Positions 36,011 through 44,568 of a stretch of DNA of 64,000 bases are shown here, piece after piece. Source of the DNA: Streptosporangium amethystogenes (lineage in GTDB: Bacteria; Actinomycetota; Actinomycetes; Streptosporangiales; Streptosporangiaceae); NCBI RefSeq assembly GCF_000721075.1, contig NZ_JOEQ01000017.1, positions 1-64,000 on the forward strand, written 5' to 3'. The position numbers and the translations under genes are program-made. Within the stretch, counting starts at the first letter, position 1, and each line of letters begins with the position of its first letter. The notes under the pieces are model-generated. The model was not told the DNA's origin. It searched no databases and saw only the letters and a program-made list of their open reading frames with translations.

Positions 36011-36505
36011 TCAGACCATGTACTGGTCGTGGCGGAGGTAGACGTCCGCCCACTCCTCGTCGCTGAGCCGGCGCCCACCTGCCGCGATCTCGGCGAGCTC
36101 CTCGAAGTAGCCCTCGCGAGGTGCCCCCGGCGCGAAGAGCAGCAGCAGCGAGGCCGGTTCGCCGGACTCGTTGCGGAAACTGTGCACCCCGCCCTCCGGG
36201 ACGTACAGGAAGTCTCCCGCCGTCGCGTCGGTCCAGGTCCTCCCGTTGAACAGCCGCACGGTCCCGGAGAGCACGAAGAAGGACTCGGAGATCGTCCGGT
36301 GGAAGTGCGGGTCCGGGCCGGACGGCTTCGCGCCCATGTCCCAGCGGTACAGACCGAACTGCCCGTTCGTCGAGGCGCCGGTGCCCAGATAGTGCACCTG
36401 TGTCCCGCCTTCGCCTATCACCAGGTCCGGCCCCGCACTCGCCGGCCGGAAGAACCCGCTGCTCTCGCCCGTCTCACCCAGGTAACGAGGCTCCGGATAT
36501 GACAT
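36011..36505 (-). CDS. Cupin-domain protein
   Basis: 164 residues with one cupin barrel: motif 1 is PDPHFHRTISESFFVLSGTV and motif 2 is GDFLYVPEGGVHSF, with the His and Glu metal ligands in place. The C-terminal helix region is EELAEIAAGGRRLS. It starts at ATG 36505 after GGGAGGG and is the first gene of an operon with the ArsR-rhodanese gene. It may be a metal-dependent oxygenase or small-molecule binder; the sulfur-sensing neighbour hints at a thiol substrate, but that is inference. Confidence 0.85.
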   Translation of the reverse strand: MSYPEPRYLGETGESSGFFRPASAGPDLVIGEGGTQVHYLGTGASTNGQFGLYRWDMGAKPSGPDPHFHRTISESFFVLSGTVRLFNGRTWTDATAGDFLYVPEGGVHSFRNESGEPASLLLLFAPGAPREGYFEELAEIAAGGRRLSDEEWADVYLRHDQYMV

Positions 36506-36536
36506 CGCGCCCTCCCGCTGATCCGCTGTAGCTAAT

Positions 36537-36548
36537 ATTCCAAAGAAT
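36537..36548. promoter_or_regulatory. Candidate ArsR operator
   Basis: ATTC-CAAA-GAAT, within AT-rich TAATATTCCAAAGAATCATA, lies 32 bp upstream of the cupin start. Short AT-rich inverted repeats of this kind are usual ArsR/SmtB sites. It is the only such element near the operon. Confidence 0.45.
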
Positions 36549-36603
36549 CATAGAACAGGGGAGGGCTCAGGGACACCCTCGCCGCGACCTCCACGGTGAA
36601 CGG

Positions 36604-36726
36604 TCAGCGGAGCAGGATGTTGAGCAGGACCGTCAGGAGGACGGAGAGCAGCACGGAGACAAGGATCATGGTCAGGCATCCGGCCCAGCCGCCCAGTACC
36701 CTGATCTCCGTCTTTCCGATGCGCAT
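36604..36726 (-). CDS. Small single-helix membrane protein
   Basis: 40 residues from ATG 36726. A basic N-terminus (MRIGKTEIRVLGG) is followed by one long hydrophobic helix (CLTMILVSVLLSVLLTVLLN) and ends ILLR. Charge distribution predicts an N-terminus in the cytoplasm. The frame is clean and the composition is clearly that of a membrane segment, but no strong ribosome site precedes it. Function is unknown. It fills the gap between the cupin operon and the DGPF gene. Confidence 0.55.
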   Translation of the reverse strand: MRIGKTEIRVLGGWAGCLTMILVSVLLSVLLTVLLNILLR

Positions 36727-36891
36727 GCCATCGTGCTACCCGACGACGACCGGGGAAATCCGGCCCACCGGTGAGCGCGAAGCCGGAAACATTTCCCCGG
36801 GACGGGGGCTCAATGTCGATTCGGCCCGACGCCGTTCGTGTAGTGGGTGGGACGCCGACGGTGGCGTCTCGCACTCGCCCAGGAGGACCCG

Positions 36892-37245
36892 ATGAAGCAG
36901 TACCTGCTCAGCATCTACCAGCCCGACGGGGAGGCTCCCCCGCCCGAGACGCTGGAGCCGATCATGCGGGACGTCGACGCCCTGGACCGGGAGATGAGGG
37001 CCGCCGACGCCTGGGTCTTCTCCGCCGGCCTGCACCCGGCGAGCACGGCGACCGTGCTGCGGGTCAAGGACGACGAGGTGCTGATGACCGACGGCCCCTT
37101 CGCGGAGGGCAAGGAGCACCTCGGCGGGCTCACCGTCGTCAGGGCGCCCGACCTCGACTCCGCGCTCGAATGGGGCCGGAAACTCGCCCGCGCGACCACC
37201 CTGCCGGTCGAGGTACGTCCGTTCCAGGGAGAGGTGGCAGGCTGA
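36892..37245 (+). CDS. DGPF (YCII-related) domain protein
   Basis: 117 residues from ATG 36892 after AGGAGG. It carries the motif VLMTDGPFAEGKEHLGG that names the DGPF family. Such proteins are encoded beside ECF42 sigma factors, as here, and are considered part of the output or control of those sigma factors; the biochemical role is not known. The stop TGA overlaps an ATG (TGATG) that opens a 34-codon frame lying before the sigma gene. Confidence 0.9.
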   Translation: MKQYLLSIYQPDGEAPPPETLEPIMRDVDALDREMRAADAWVFSAGLHPASTATVLRVKDDEVLMTDGPFAEGKEHLGGLTVVRAPDLDSALEWGRKLARATTLPVEVRPFQGEVAG

Positions 37246-37402
37246 TGCCGGGCACCGGCCGAGAACCCGAAGCCGTCTGGGGCCGGCCTCGTCTTCCCCG
37301 GCCGGTGTGGATCCGCGCTTCCCACGGAAAGCCGCGCGGGGCGAGGTGACGGTCTGATGCCACCCCCGGCCGAGAACCCGAGGCCGCCTGGGGCCGGCCT
37401 CG
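37242..37402 (+). repeat. Diverged direct duplication between DGPF and sigma genes
   Basis: 37255-37291 and 37366-37402 are the same 37-nt sequence with two differences, 111 bp apart, each preceded by CTGATGCC. The first copy opens a 34-codon frame (37245-37349) coupled to the DGPF stop; the second contains the start of the sigma factor. A one-base indel between ATG and the repeat puts the copies in different frames. Confidence 0.7.
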
Positions 37403-38673
37403 GCTCCCGTGACGGGGAGACGGGCAGCCTCACACCGATGTCCGGCGGGCCGCGCCTTCCTCCCTCGGAGATCGCACGAGTGTTCGCCGAGGAGTACGGC
37501 CGCGCGGTGGCGGTCCTGGTCCGCGTCTTCGGTGACATCGACGTCGCCGAGGAGGCGGTCCAGGACGCCTTCACCATCGCGGTGCGACGCTGGCCGTCGG
37601 CCGGACCGCCACCGAGCCCGGCGGGATGGATCATCACCACCGCACGGAACCGAGCCGTCGACCGGCTGCGCCGCGAGGCCTCCCGCGAGGACCGGCACGC
37701 CCAGGCCGCCCTGCTGCACGCCCGCGACGAACAACAGGAGGAGGGACCCGTGCGCGACGACCGGCTACGCCTGATCTTCACCTGCTGCCACCCCGCGCTC
37801 GCCCCCGCCGCCCGGGTCGCGCTGACCCTGCGACTCCTGGGCGGGCTCAGCACCGCGGAGATCGCACGTGCCTTCCTGGTGCCCGAGACGACCATGGCCC
37901 AGCGGCTGGTCCGGGCCAAGGGCAAGATCCGCGACGCGCGGATCCCCTACCGGGTCCCTCGCGACGCCGACCTCCCCGACCGGCTCCGGGCCGTACTGGC
38001 GGTCGTCTACCTCATCTTCAACGAGGGCTATACGGCGAGTGCGGGCGAGCGTCTGGTCCGCGAGGACCTCTGCGCCGAGGCCATCCGGCTCGGACGGCTG
38101 CTGGCCGACCTGATGCCCGACGAACCGGAGGTCATGGGACTGCTCGCGCTCATGCTGCTCGTCGAGTCGCGCCGGGGCGGCCGCACCGGCCCCGGCGGCG
38201 AGCCGGTGCTCCTGGCCGACCAGGACCGTGGCCGGTGGGATCGCGCCCTCATCGCCGAAGGCCAGGCCATCGTCCGGCGCTGCCTGCGGCGCGACCAGCC
38301 GGGCCCCTACCAGATCCAGGCGGCGATCAACGCGGTGCACAGCGACGCGCCGGTCCCGGCCGCCACGGACTGGTGGCAGATCCTGCGGCTGTACGACCAG
38401 TTGCTGGCGCTCGCCCCGAGCCCGGTCGTGGCGCTCAACCGCGCGGTCGCGGTGGCCGAGGTCGAGGGTCCCGACGCGGCGCTCACCCTCGTCGACGACC
38501 TCGACCTGGACGGCTACCACCTGCTCCACGCCGTCCGTGCCGACCTGCTCCGCCGCCTGGGACGCACCGCCGAGGCGGCGTCGGCCTACGAGGCGGCGAT
38601 CGCCCGCACCGAGAACGCGGCCGTGCGCGATTTCCTGCGCCGCAACCATCGGACGCTCACCGGAGACGGATGA
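37357..38673 (+). CDS. ECF42-type RNA polymerase sigma factor
   Basis: 438 residues. Sigma region 2 is seen in [20 protein letters not shown] and [17 protein letters not shown], and region 4 in [20 protein letters not shown]. The long C-terminal extension with TPR-like helices ([37 protein letters not shown]) identifies the ECF42 group, which lacks anti-sigma factors and depends on that extension. ATG 37357 follows GAGGTGA; ATG 37438 is an alternative that starts closer to the conserved region. The adjacent DGPF gene supports the assignment. Confidence 0.92.
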   Translation: MPPPAENPRPPGAGLGSRDGETGSLTPMSGGPRLPPSEIARVFAEEYGRAVAVLVRVFGDIDVAEEAVQDAFTIAVRRWPSAGPPPSPAGWIITTARNRAVDRLRREASREDRHAQAALLHARDEQQEEGPVRDDRLRLIFTCCHPALAPAARVALTLRLLGGLSTAEIARAFLVPETTMAQRLVRAKGKIRDARIPYRVPRDADLPDRLRAVLAVVYLIFNEGYTASAGERLVREDLCAEAIRLGRLLADLMPDEPEVMGLLALMLLVESRRGGRTGPGGEPVLLADQDRGRWDRALIAEGQAIVRRCLRRDQPGPYQIQAAINAVHSDAPVPAATDWWQILRLYDQLLALAPSPVVALNRAVAVAEVEGPDAALTLVDDLDLDGYHLLHAVRADLLRRLGRTAEAASAYEAAIARTENAAVRDFLRRNHRTLTGDG

Positions 38674-38854
38674 CGGATGGCTGCTGCTGGGTTCCACATG
38701 CGGACAAGGTGCTTTCATCCGCCCTTGTGGGAGCGGTATCATCAGGCGCGCCCAGGATGATCCACAAATGTCTTCCGCGTCGCCGGGAAAGCGACCCACC
38801 TCCGTACGGCTGTTTCGACCACGAATCCGTTCCACCGGAGAAGGAGAGAAACCG

Positions 38855-39454
38855 ATGAGCCAGCCGGTCACCCTGCCCGCCTTTCCCGCGCCGCTGCGCT
38901 GGTTGAACCAGCCGGTCGGGTGGAGCGTCGACGGGGACGACGCGCTGGCCATCGAGGCGGGCCCGAACACCGACCTGTTCACCGACCCCGGTGGCCCCGA
39001 CCGCTTCGCCAACGCCCCCGCCCTGGTCGGGCGGCTGGACGGCGACTTCACGCTGAGCGCCCGGATCAGGGTCGACCTGCTGACCACCTATGACGCCGGG
39101 GTCCTGGTGCTGTACGGCGACGAGCACAACTGGGCGAAGTTCTGCCTGGAGATGTCCCCGCAGGGCAGGCCCACGATCGTCTCGGTGGTGACCCGCGGGG
39201 TGTCCGACGACTGCAACTCCTTCACCGCCGAGGGCGACGACCTGCGGCTGCGAATCTCCCGGATCGGCTCCGCCTTCGCCTTCCATGTCTCCACCGGTAC
39301 CGACTTCTGGCATCTCACCAGGTACTTCGCGCTCGACAAGGACCCCGAGGTCGGCTTCCTCGCCCAGTCACCGACCGGCCAGGGCTGCACCGTCCGTTTC
39401 GAGGACATCCGCTACTCGGCGAAACGCCTCTCCGACCTGCGCAACGGTGAGTGA
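38855..39454 (+). CDS. DUF1349-family protein
   Basis: 199 residues from ATG 38855 after AAGGAGAG. The sequence has the beta-rich, concanavalin-like plan of DUF1349: DGDFTLSARIRVDLLTTYDA, then DEHNWAKFCLEMSPQG and RISRIGSAFAFHVSTGTDFW. Proteins of this family resemble sugar-binding jelly rolls and have no proven role. No signal peptide is present, so it acts in the cytoplasm. Its 3' end overlaps a convergent acyltransferase fragment by 43 bp. Confidence 0.85.
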   Translation: MSQPVTLPAFPAPLRWLNQPVGWSVDGDDALAIEAGPNTDLFTDPGGPDRFANAPALVGRLDGDFTLSARIRVDLLTTYDAGVLVLYGDEHNWAKFCLEMSPQGRPTIVSVVTRGVSDDCNSFTAEGDDLRLRISRIGSAFAFHVSTGTDFWHLTRYFALDKDPEVGFLAQSPTGQGCTVRFEDIRYSAKRLSDLRNGE

Positions 39455-39969
39455 GCCCGCATCCCGAACAGGAACCGGGTCACCCGCGTGCGGCGTACCA
39501 GCAGGTCGTAGGCGGCCACGGTCAGGGCGAGCGAGGCCGCGACGATCACGAGGTACTTGACCACGATCGGCGCGTGCCAGCCGACCACGCCGTACGCGAC
39601 CGCGACGACGATCGGCTGGTGCAGGACGTAGAGCGGCAACGCGGCGGTGGCCAGATAGCCGTACAGCCGCCGGCCCCGGCCGTCCGGTGTGTCCCGCGCG
39701 GCGGCCGGTGTCCCGCGACGACGGTCGAGAAGTCCCAGGATCGCGACCAGCCAGCACCACCCCGCCATGCCGTACAGCGTGCGGACGCCGATCGCGAGCA
39801 CGGTCAGGTCCGTGAAGGGATCGGCGCCGGGAGTGTCGCCCGCGACCAGGAAACCCGGCATGCCGATCAGGAACAGGACCAGGCCGAGCACGGCGGCCCG
39901 CTGACATGCGTGCCGGTCAGGGTGCGCGGGGTCAAGACCACCACTCAAGACCACCGCTGTGGAGGACAT
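39412..39969 (-). pseudogene. Acyltransferase-3 C-terminal fragment
   Basis: 185 residues with four or five membrane helices. The C-terminal pattern ATAALPLYVLHQPIVVAVAY and LLVRRTRVTRFLFGM is that of membrane acyltransferase family 3 (OafA/MdoC type). The N-terminal half, which holds the catalytic histidine, is missing: the frame starts abruptly at MSSTAVVLSGGLDPAH, in what should be the middle of the protein. The 3' end overlaps DUF1349. It is probably a decayed gene, though translation of the fragment is possible. Confidence 0.65.
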
Positions 39970-40059
39970 CGTGACCCTTGCCTTCGGAGGCGGGTGGTGA
40001 GGGCGAACGGATGCGCAACCGGTTCGCCTCCCTCGGCGAGCCATGTCTCCGGGGCGGGG

Positions 40060-41157
40060 TCAGGAAGAGGTGGTGCAGGTGTAGCCCGAGGGCCACTGGG
40101 GAACGCCGGGTGGGCGGACGGCCTGGAAGCCGAAGCTCACACCGGCCCCGGGCGCGAGTGAACCGTTGTAGCTCAGGTTGCGAGCGGTGACGGTCTGCCC
40201 GTTGGTGGTCACGGTCGCGCCCCAGGAACCGATGAGGCTGTGCCCGGCCGGCAGGGTGACGGTGACGGTCCAGTCGTTGATCGTGGTGAGACCGGTGTTG
40301 GTGACGCTGATCGGATTGACCGTGTAGATGTTGTTCCCCCCGTACGACAGGGTGCCGGTGGCCGAGCAGCTTCCACCGCTGATGATGCCGTAGGAGAAGT
40401 TGTTCACCGCCAGGCCGGTCTGGCCGACCCACGGCTCGAAGCCCGCCTGGACACTGGTGAGGTACCAGGACCGCTGGACATGGCCGCGACCGACCGCGTC
40501 GTCGACGAAGGTGCGGACGGCGAAGCCGATCGACGCGGTCGCCGAGGAGCGGACATAGGAGATCACGTTCCAGCCGACGTTGCCGTACCAGACCTCCCAG
40601 CTCGCCCCGGCGAGGCTGACCGTGCCCACTCGGGAGCCGATTGGCTGGATCGGCCCCACCCGGTTGAGCCAGACCATGATCTCCGCACCGGTGTTCTGCC
40701 CGTCCGTCCGGGGAGCCGGGTCGAGCCAGATGTCATAGGACGCGTTGTACACGCCGCCGCTCGGATAGGTCATGTGGACGCTGGTCTGGATGCCGTTGAA
40801 GCGGCTGTCGCTGATCTGCATGGGCAGGCCGCTGCCGGAGGTGCACTGGGCGCGATGACAGCCGGCGAAGATCGACGGGTAGGAGCCCGGTGCGCCGTCG
40901 ACCGGCCTGTCGTGGCTCGCCTCCGTCACCGAGAAGCCGAGGCCCGTGACGTTGACGCACTGCCTGGTGTCGTCGCCCCAGTTGTTGTTCTGGACGTAGT
41001 ACCTCCCGCCCTGGATGGTGGTGGCGCCGTACTTCTCGCAGATCGTCGTGTCGGCGTGCGCCGGAGCGGCGACCGCCCCGGCCGTGAGGACCAGGCCGAG
41101 GGCGGCCAGGACCGCCATGACGGCCCGCCTCACTCCACGTTCTCTCGTTCGCCTCAT
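40060..41157 (-). CDS. Secreted GH12 endoglucanase with CBM2-like domain
   Basis: 365 residues. A signal peptide with RR (MRRTRERGVRRAVMAVLAAL ... PAHADTT) is followed by a glycoside hydrolase family 12 domain: YVQNNNWGDD, nucleophile region GAEIMVWLNRVGPIQPIG, EVWYGNVGWNVISY and acid-base region LTSVQAGFEPWVGQTG. The last 105 residues form a carbohydrate-binding module like CBM2, with NTGLTTINDWTVTVTLP and two cysteines (SGGSCSAT, YTCTTSS). The enzyme cuts beta-1,4-glucan outside the cell. A CebR-like operator lies 31 bp upstream of the start. Confidence 0.93.
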   Translation of the reverse strand: MRRTRERGVRRAVMAVLAALGLVLTAGAVAAPAHADTTICEKYGATTIQGGRYYVQNNNWGDDTRQCVNVTGLGFSVTEASHDRPVDGAPGSYPSIFAGCHRAQCTSGSGLPMQISDSRFNGIQTSVHMTYPSGGVYNASYDIWLDPAPRTDGQNTGAEIMVWLNRVGPIQPIGSRVGTVSLAGASWEVWYGNVGWNVISYVRSSATASIGFAVRTFVDDAVGRGHVQRSWYLTSVQAGFEPWVGQTGLAVNNFSYGIISGGSCSATGTLSYGGNNIYTVNPISVTNTGLTTINDWTVTVTLPAGHSLIGSWGATVTTNGQTVTARNLSYNGSLAPGAGVSFGFQAVRPPGVPQWPSGYTCTTSS

Positions 41158-41187
41158 GCTGGCACCGCTTTCGGTCGCGGATTAGTA

Positions 41188-41201
41188 TGGGAGCGCTCCT
41201 A
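41188..41201. promoter_or_regulatory. CebR/CelR-like operator before the cellulase
   Basis: TGGGAGCGCTCCTA differs by one base from TGGGAGCGCTCCCA, the known site for the cellobiose-responsive LacI repressor CebR/CelR of actinomycetes. It lies directly in front of the GH12 gene. The regulator gene itself is not in this window. Confidence 0.8.
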
Positions 41202-41352
41202 TAATTCGCACCATAGAGCGGTTCCTCCCCCGCGCAAGCGCACTCGGGCCCGCCGCCCCGGCCCCACGGGGCGACCAGGCCCGATTGACTCCGGTATGTT
41301 CCCGGCCATCTGAAAGTTCCACTCCGACCGGTGGACGTCAGGGTTCGAGCCC

Positions 41353-42300
41353 TCAGCTCGGCGGCCCGGCCGAGCCGATCCGCGTGACGTAGAAATCCCA
41401 GAACCGGTCCGGGTCCACCTCCAGCACGGTGCGGCCGTCGGTGTCCGAGACGATCTCGGGGCGGAGGAAGGCCGCCGCGGCCACGGCGTCCCAGACGAAC
41501 GCCCGATGTCCCGGGTCACCGGCGAAGAGCGGCCCCTCGATCTCCTTGAAGAGCTTCCTGACCGGGCTCTCCGGGCCCGTGACCACCCGCTCGTAGGTCT
41601 TCTGGTCCAAGGTGAGCCGCTGCGCCGCCTCCAGCGTGACGACCAGCCGGCGCTTGAACGGAGCGGCGAAGGCGATCCGGGACGCCTCGGGGTCGAACCA
41701 GCGGTTGAACTCCTCGCCCTCCGTATCGGCTCCCAGATAGACGACCTCCTTGACCAGGGGGACCATCTCGGGATGCTCCCGTACGGCGCGCGCCAGGTTG
41801 GTGGCCGGGCCGAGCGCGAAGACGGTCACCTCACCGGGGTGGCGTCCCACCTGGTCGGCGATGAAGTCCGAGGCGCTGCCCGCCGCGGGCCGGGTCGTCG
41901 GGTAGCCACCGTGCGGCGGGGTGGCCAGCGCGCGGTGGGACGCCGGCCTCGGCCGGTCCAGAGCCCCGTCGTAGTCCTCCCTCGGCGCCGGCACGTTGGT
42001 CTCGCCGGTCACCACGGGGATGTCGGTCCTGCCGATGAGCTCCAGTTGGCGCAGCGCGTACGCGGTGCCCTCCTCCGGCCAGGTGTTGCCGCCCACGGTC
42101 GTGACCCCGAGCACCTCCACCCCTTCGGCGGCGGCCAGCAGGAACATGGCCTGCGCGTCGTCGTTCAGCTCGCCCATGTCCGCGTCGATGATGATTTTCC
42201 CGGTGCCCGGAGGACCGTCGAGCGGCACTCCCCGCGAACACGACGTCGCAGCGCACACCATGGACAGCGCCACCAGCGAGACCAGTATTTTCCTTCTCAT
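41353..42300 (-). CDS. Nucleoside hydrolase-family lipoprotein
   Basis: 315 residues. The N-terminus MRRKILVSLVALSMVCAATS then C has a lipobox, so the enzyme is anchored outside the cell. The nucleoside hydrolase fold is shown by the calcium-binding IIIDADMGELNDDAQAMFLL, the GVTTVGGNTWPEEGTAYALR helix and the late VWDAVAAAAFLRPEIV. The family splits the N-glycosidic bond of nucleosides; an outer-surface version could salvage nucleosides. The gene lies next to the cellulase on the same strand but with its own start region. Confidence 0.88.
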   Translation of the reverse strand: MRRKILVSLVALSMVCAATSCSRGVPLDGPPGTGKIIIDADMGELNDDAQAMFLLAAAEGVEVLGVTTVGGNTWPEEGTAYALRQLELIGRTDIPVVTGETNVPAPREDYDGALDRPRPASHRALATPPHGGYPTTRPAAGSASDFIADQVGRHPGEVTVFALGPATNLARAVREHPEMVPLVKEVVYLGADTEGEEFNRWFDPEASRIAFAAPFKRRLVVTLEAAQRLTLDQKTYERVVTGPESPVRKLFKEIEGPLFAGDPGHRAFVWDAVAAAAFLRPEIVSDTDGRTVLEVDPDRFWDFYVTRIGSAGPPS

Positions 42301-42404
42301 GCCTCACCTGTCGGGCTCGACACCGCATTCGGTTCGTTCCACGCCATGAACCGCTGAGGCGATCGGATGCGACAGAGAGGCATGACACCGTTGAAAGGGC
42401 TCCC

Positions 42405-42932
42405 ATGAGCGAGCACGAGAGCTGGACGGACGCTCGACTGCTCGAGGCCGTCGCCGACAGGGACCGCCGGGCCCTTGAGGTCCTTTACGCCCGGCACGCA
42501 CCCTGGCTCGTCATCCGGCTCACCCGCCGGTGCGCCGACCCGGCGCTGGTGGACGAGGCGGTCCAGGACACCTTCGTGGCCGTCTGGCGGACGGCGCGCA
42601 CCTGGAGGGGCAAGGGAGAGGTCGCGGCCTGGATCTGGGGCATCGGTATCCGCCGCCTGCTGGACCAGCTCCGCCGCCGCCCGGCGGTGCCACTGCCCGC
42701 CTACGACCAGGTCATGGTCTCGGCCGAGGAGCAGGTGCTGCTCGGCATCGAGTACGGCGAGCTCGGCCAGGCGATGGGCCGGCTCTCCCCGGAACTGCGC
42801 GCGGTGGTCCAGGCCACGGTGCTGGACGGGCTGACCACCCGGGAGGCCGGTCGGCTGCTCGGCATCCCCGCCGGGACCGTCAAGACCCGGATGATGCGAG
42901 CGAAGGCACTGTTGAGGGAGGAGCTGGTATGA
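42405..42932 (+). CDS. ECF sigma factor
   Basis: 175 residues with sigma region 2 (ALEVLYARHAPWLVIRLTRR and VDEAVQDTFVAVWRTART) and region 4.2 (LTTREAGRLLGIPAGTVKTR). ATG at 42405 follows AAAGGG. It overlaps the anti-sigma gene by 4 bp and opens a five-gene run in which every pair overlaps. No recognised promoter of its own type was found upstream. Confidence 0.92.
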   Translation: MSEHESWTDARLLEAVADRDRRALEVLYARHAPWLVIRLTRRCADPALVDEAVQDTFVAVWRTARTWRGKGEVAAWIWGIGIRRLLDQLRRRPAVPLPAYDQVMVSAEEQVLLGIEYGELGQAMGRLSPELRAVVQATVLDGLTTREAGRLLGIPAGTVKTRMMRAKALLREELV

Positions 42933-43732
42933 GCACCTGGCACATGGACGACGGCCTGGCCGTCAGGTACGCCGACGGGGAGCTGAACCCGACCCTGGCC
43001 GCCTCGGTCGAGGCCCACCTGCTGGCCTGCGATCAATGCCGGAGCCTGCTCGCGCCCCGGGTACCGCGCTCCCGGCTGGACCGGGTCTGGGCGGAGGTGG
43101 CCGACGCGGTGGACACGCCCGCGCCGGGACCGTTCGAACGGCTGCTGCGGGCGATCGGCGTCCACGACCACACGGCCCGGCTGCTGGGCGCCACCCACTC
43201 GCTGCGCCTGCCGTGGATCGCGGCCAGCACCGTGGCGCTCCTGTTCGCCGCGCTGGCCTCGGGGGAGACGACCCGGTGGGGGCTGCTCTCCTATCTCACG
43301 CTGGCCCCGATCCTGCCGGTCGCCGGAGTCGCCGTGGCCTTCGGCCGGGACGGCGATCCGGCCCACGAGATCGGTCTGGCGGCTCCGTACTCGATGTTCC
43401 GGCTGATGCTGATGCGCGCCGCCGCGGTGCTGACGTCCTCGTCGGCGCTGGCCTTGGTGATGGGCCTCGGCCTGCTGGACGACGACTGGACCGTGGCCGC
43501 GTGGCTGCTGCCCTCGCTCGCGCTGACCTCGCTGACCCTCGTCCTTTCCAGCCGGTTCGACCCGCGCCACTGCGGGGCAGCCGTGGCCGCGACCTGGCTG
43601 GTCGTGGTCGTCGCCACGAACCTCCGCGAGCCGAGCCTGGCGATGTTCGGCGGCGCCGGCCAGGCGGGCTACCTGGCCATCACCTTCGTATCCGTCGTGC
43701 TTCTCTTCTTTCGCCGCAAGGAGTTCTCATGA
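42929..43732 (+). CDS. Membrane anti-sigma factor with zinc-finger domain
   Basis: 267 residues. The N-terminal ZAS-type motif is H-x3-C-x2-C in VEAHLLACDQCRSLL, which binds zinc and holds the sigma factor. About six hydrophobic helices follow (WIAASTVALLFAALA, LTLAPILPVAGVAVAFG, AVAATWLVVVVATNL and others), many more than the single helix of ordinary anti-sigma factors. It overlaps both neighbours by ATGA. The membrane part may sense the activity of the ABC exporter encoded next. Confidence 0.88.
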   Translation: MSTWHMDDGLAVRYADGELNPTLAASVEAHLLACDQCRSLLAPRVPRSRLDRVWAEVADAVDTPAPGPFERLLRAIGVHDHTARLLGATHSLRLPWIAASTVALLFAALASGETTRWGLLSYLTLAPILPVAGVAVAFGRDGDPAHEIGLAAPYSMFRLMLMRAAAVLTSSSALALVMGLGLLDDDWTVAAWLLPSLALTSLTLVLSSRFDPRHCGAAVAATWLVVVVATNLREPSLAMFGGAGQAGYLAITFVSVVLLFFRRKEFS

Positions 43733-44568
43733 TCGAGGCAGTTGGTCTGGTGAAGACCTACGGCCGCGGCCGGGCCCTGGACGGGCTCACCTTCACCGTG
43801 GGGAAGGGGGTGACCGGTCTGCTGGGGCCGAACGGCGTTGGTAAGACCACGCTGATCCGGATGCTGGCGACCGTGCTCGCACCGGACGAGGGCGAGCTGA
43901 GGCTGCTCGGCCGGGACCCGGCCGGGGACCGGCTGGAGATCCGGCGGCGGCTGGGATACCTACCGCAGGAGCCGGGCTACCAACGAGGGTTCACCGTCTT
44001 CGAGTTCGTCGACTACGTGGCGATCCTGAAGGAGATGGTGGAGCGGCGGGCCCGGCACGACGAGGTGCGCCGGGTGATCGAGGAGGTCGGGCTGACCTCC
44101 GTGAGCGGGAAGCGGATCCGGACGCTGTCCGGCGGCATGCGGCGGCGGCTGGGCATCGCGCAGACCCTGCTCGGCGACCCCGAGCTGATCCTGCTGGACG
44201 AGCCGACCGTCGGCCTGGACCCCGAGCAGCGGCTCCGGTTCCGCGAGCTGATCTCGCACATCGGGCAGGACCGGGCCGTCGTGCTCTCCACCCACCAGAC
44301 CGAGGACGTCGCCGCCCTCTGCAACCGGGTGGTCGTGCTCAAGGCGGGACGGTGCGAGTTCGAGGGCACGCCCGAGGAGATCCGGGCACTGGCCGAGGGC
44401 CGGGTCTGGTTCTCCGCGGAGAAGTCGGGAGTGCTCTCCTGGCGTACCGGCGACGGGCTGTTCCGCAACATCGGGCCCGCTCCGGAGGGTGCCCGCCTGG
44501 CCGAGCCGACCGTGGAGGACGGCTACCTGCTGCTGCTCGGCGGCACGGCCGCGGAGGCGGCGGCATGA
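43729..44568 (+). CDS. ABC exporter ATPase
   Basis: 279 residues: Walker A GPNGVGKTTLIRML, Q loop YLPQEP, signature LSGGMRRRLGIAQ, Walker B LILLDEPTVGLD and the switch histidine in STHQ. A C-terminal extension of about 65 residues with RVWFSAEKSGVLSW follows, as in ABC-2 exporters for peptides or drugs. Overlaps on both sides (ATGA) tie it to the anti-sigma and permease genes. Confidence 0.92.
   Translation: MIEAVGLVKTYGRGRALDGLTFTVGKGVTGLLGPNGVGKTTLIRMLATVLAPDEGELRLLGRDPAGDRLEIRRRLGYLPQEPGYQRGFTVFEFVDYVAILKEMVERRARHDEVRRVIEEVGLTSVSGKRIRTLSGGMRRRLGIAQTLLGDPELILLDEPTVGLDPEQRLRFRELISHIGQDRAVVLSTHQTEDVAALCNRVVVLKAGRCEFEGTPEEIRALAEGRVWFSAEKSGVLSWRTGDGLFRNIGPAPEGARLAEPTVEDGYLLLLGGTAAEAAA

Noticed and set aside
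41340..41353. AGGGTTCGAGCCCT resembles a tRNA T-arm
   Set aside because: No acceptor, D or anticodon arms can be built around it, and it overlaps the end of the nucleoside hydrolase gene.
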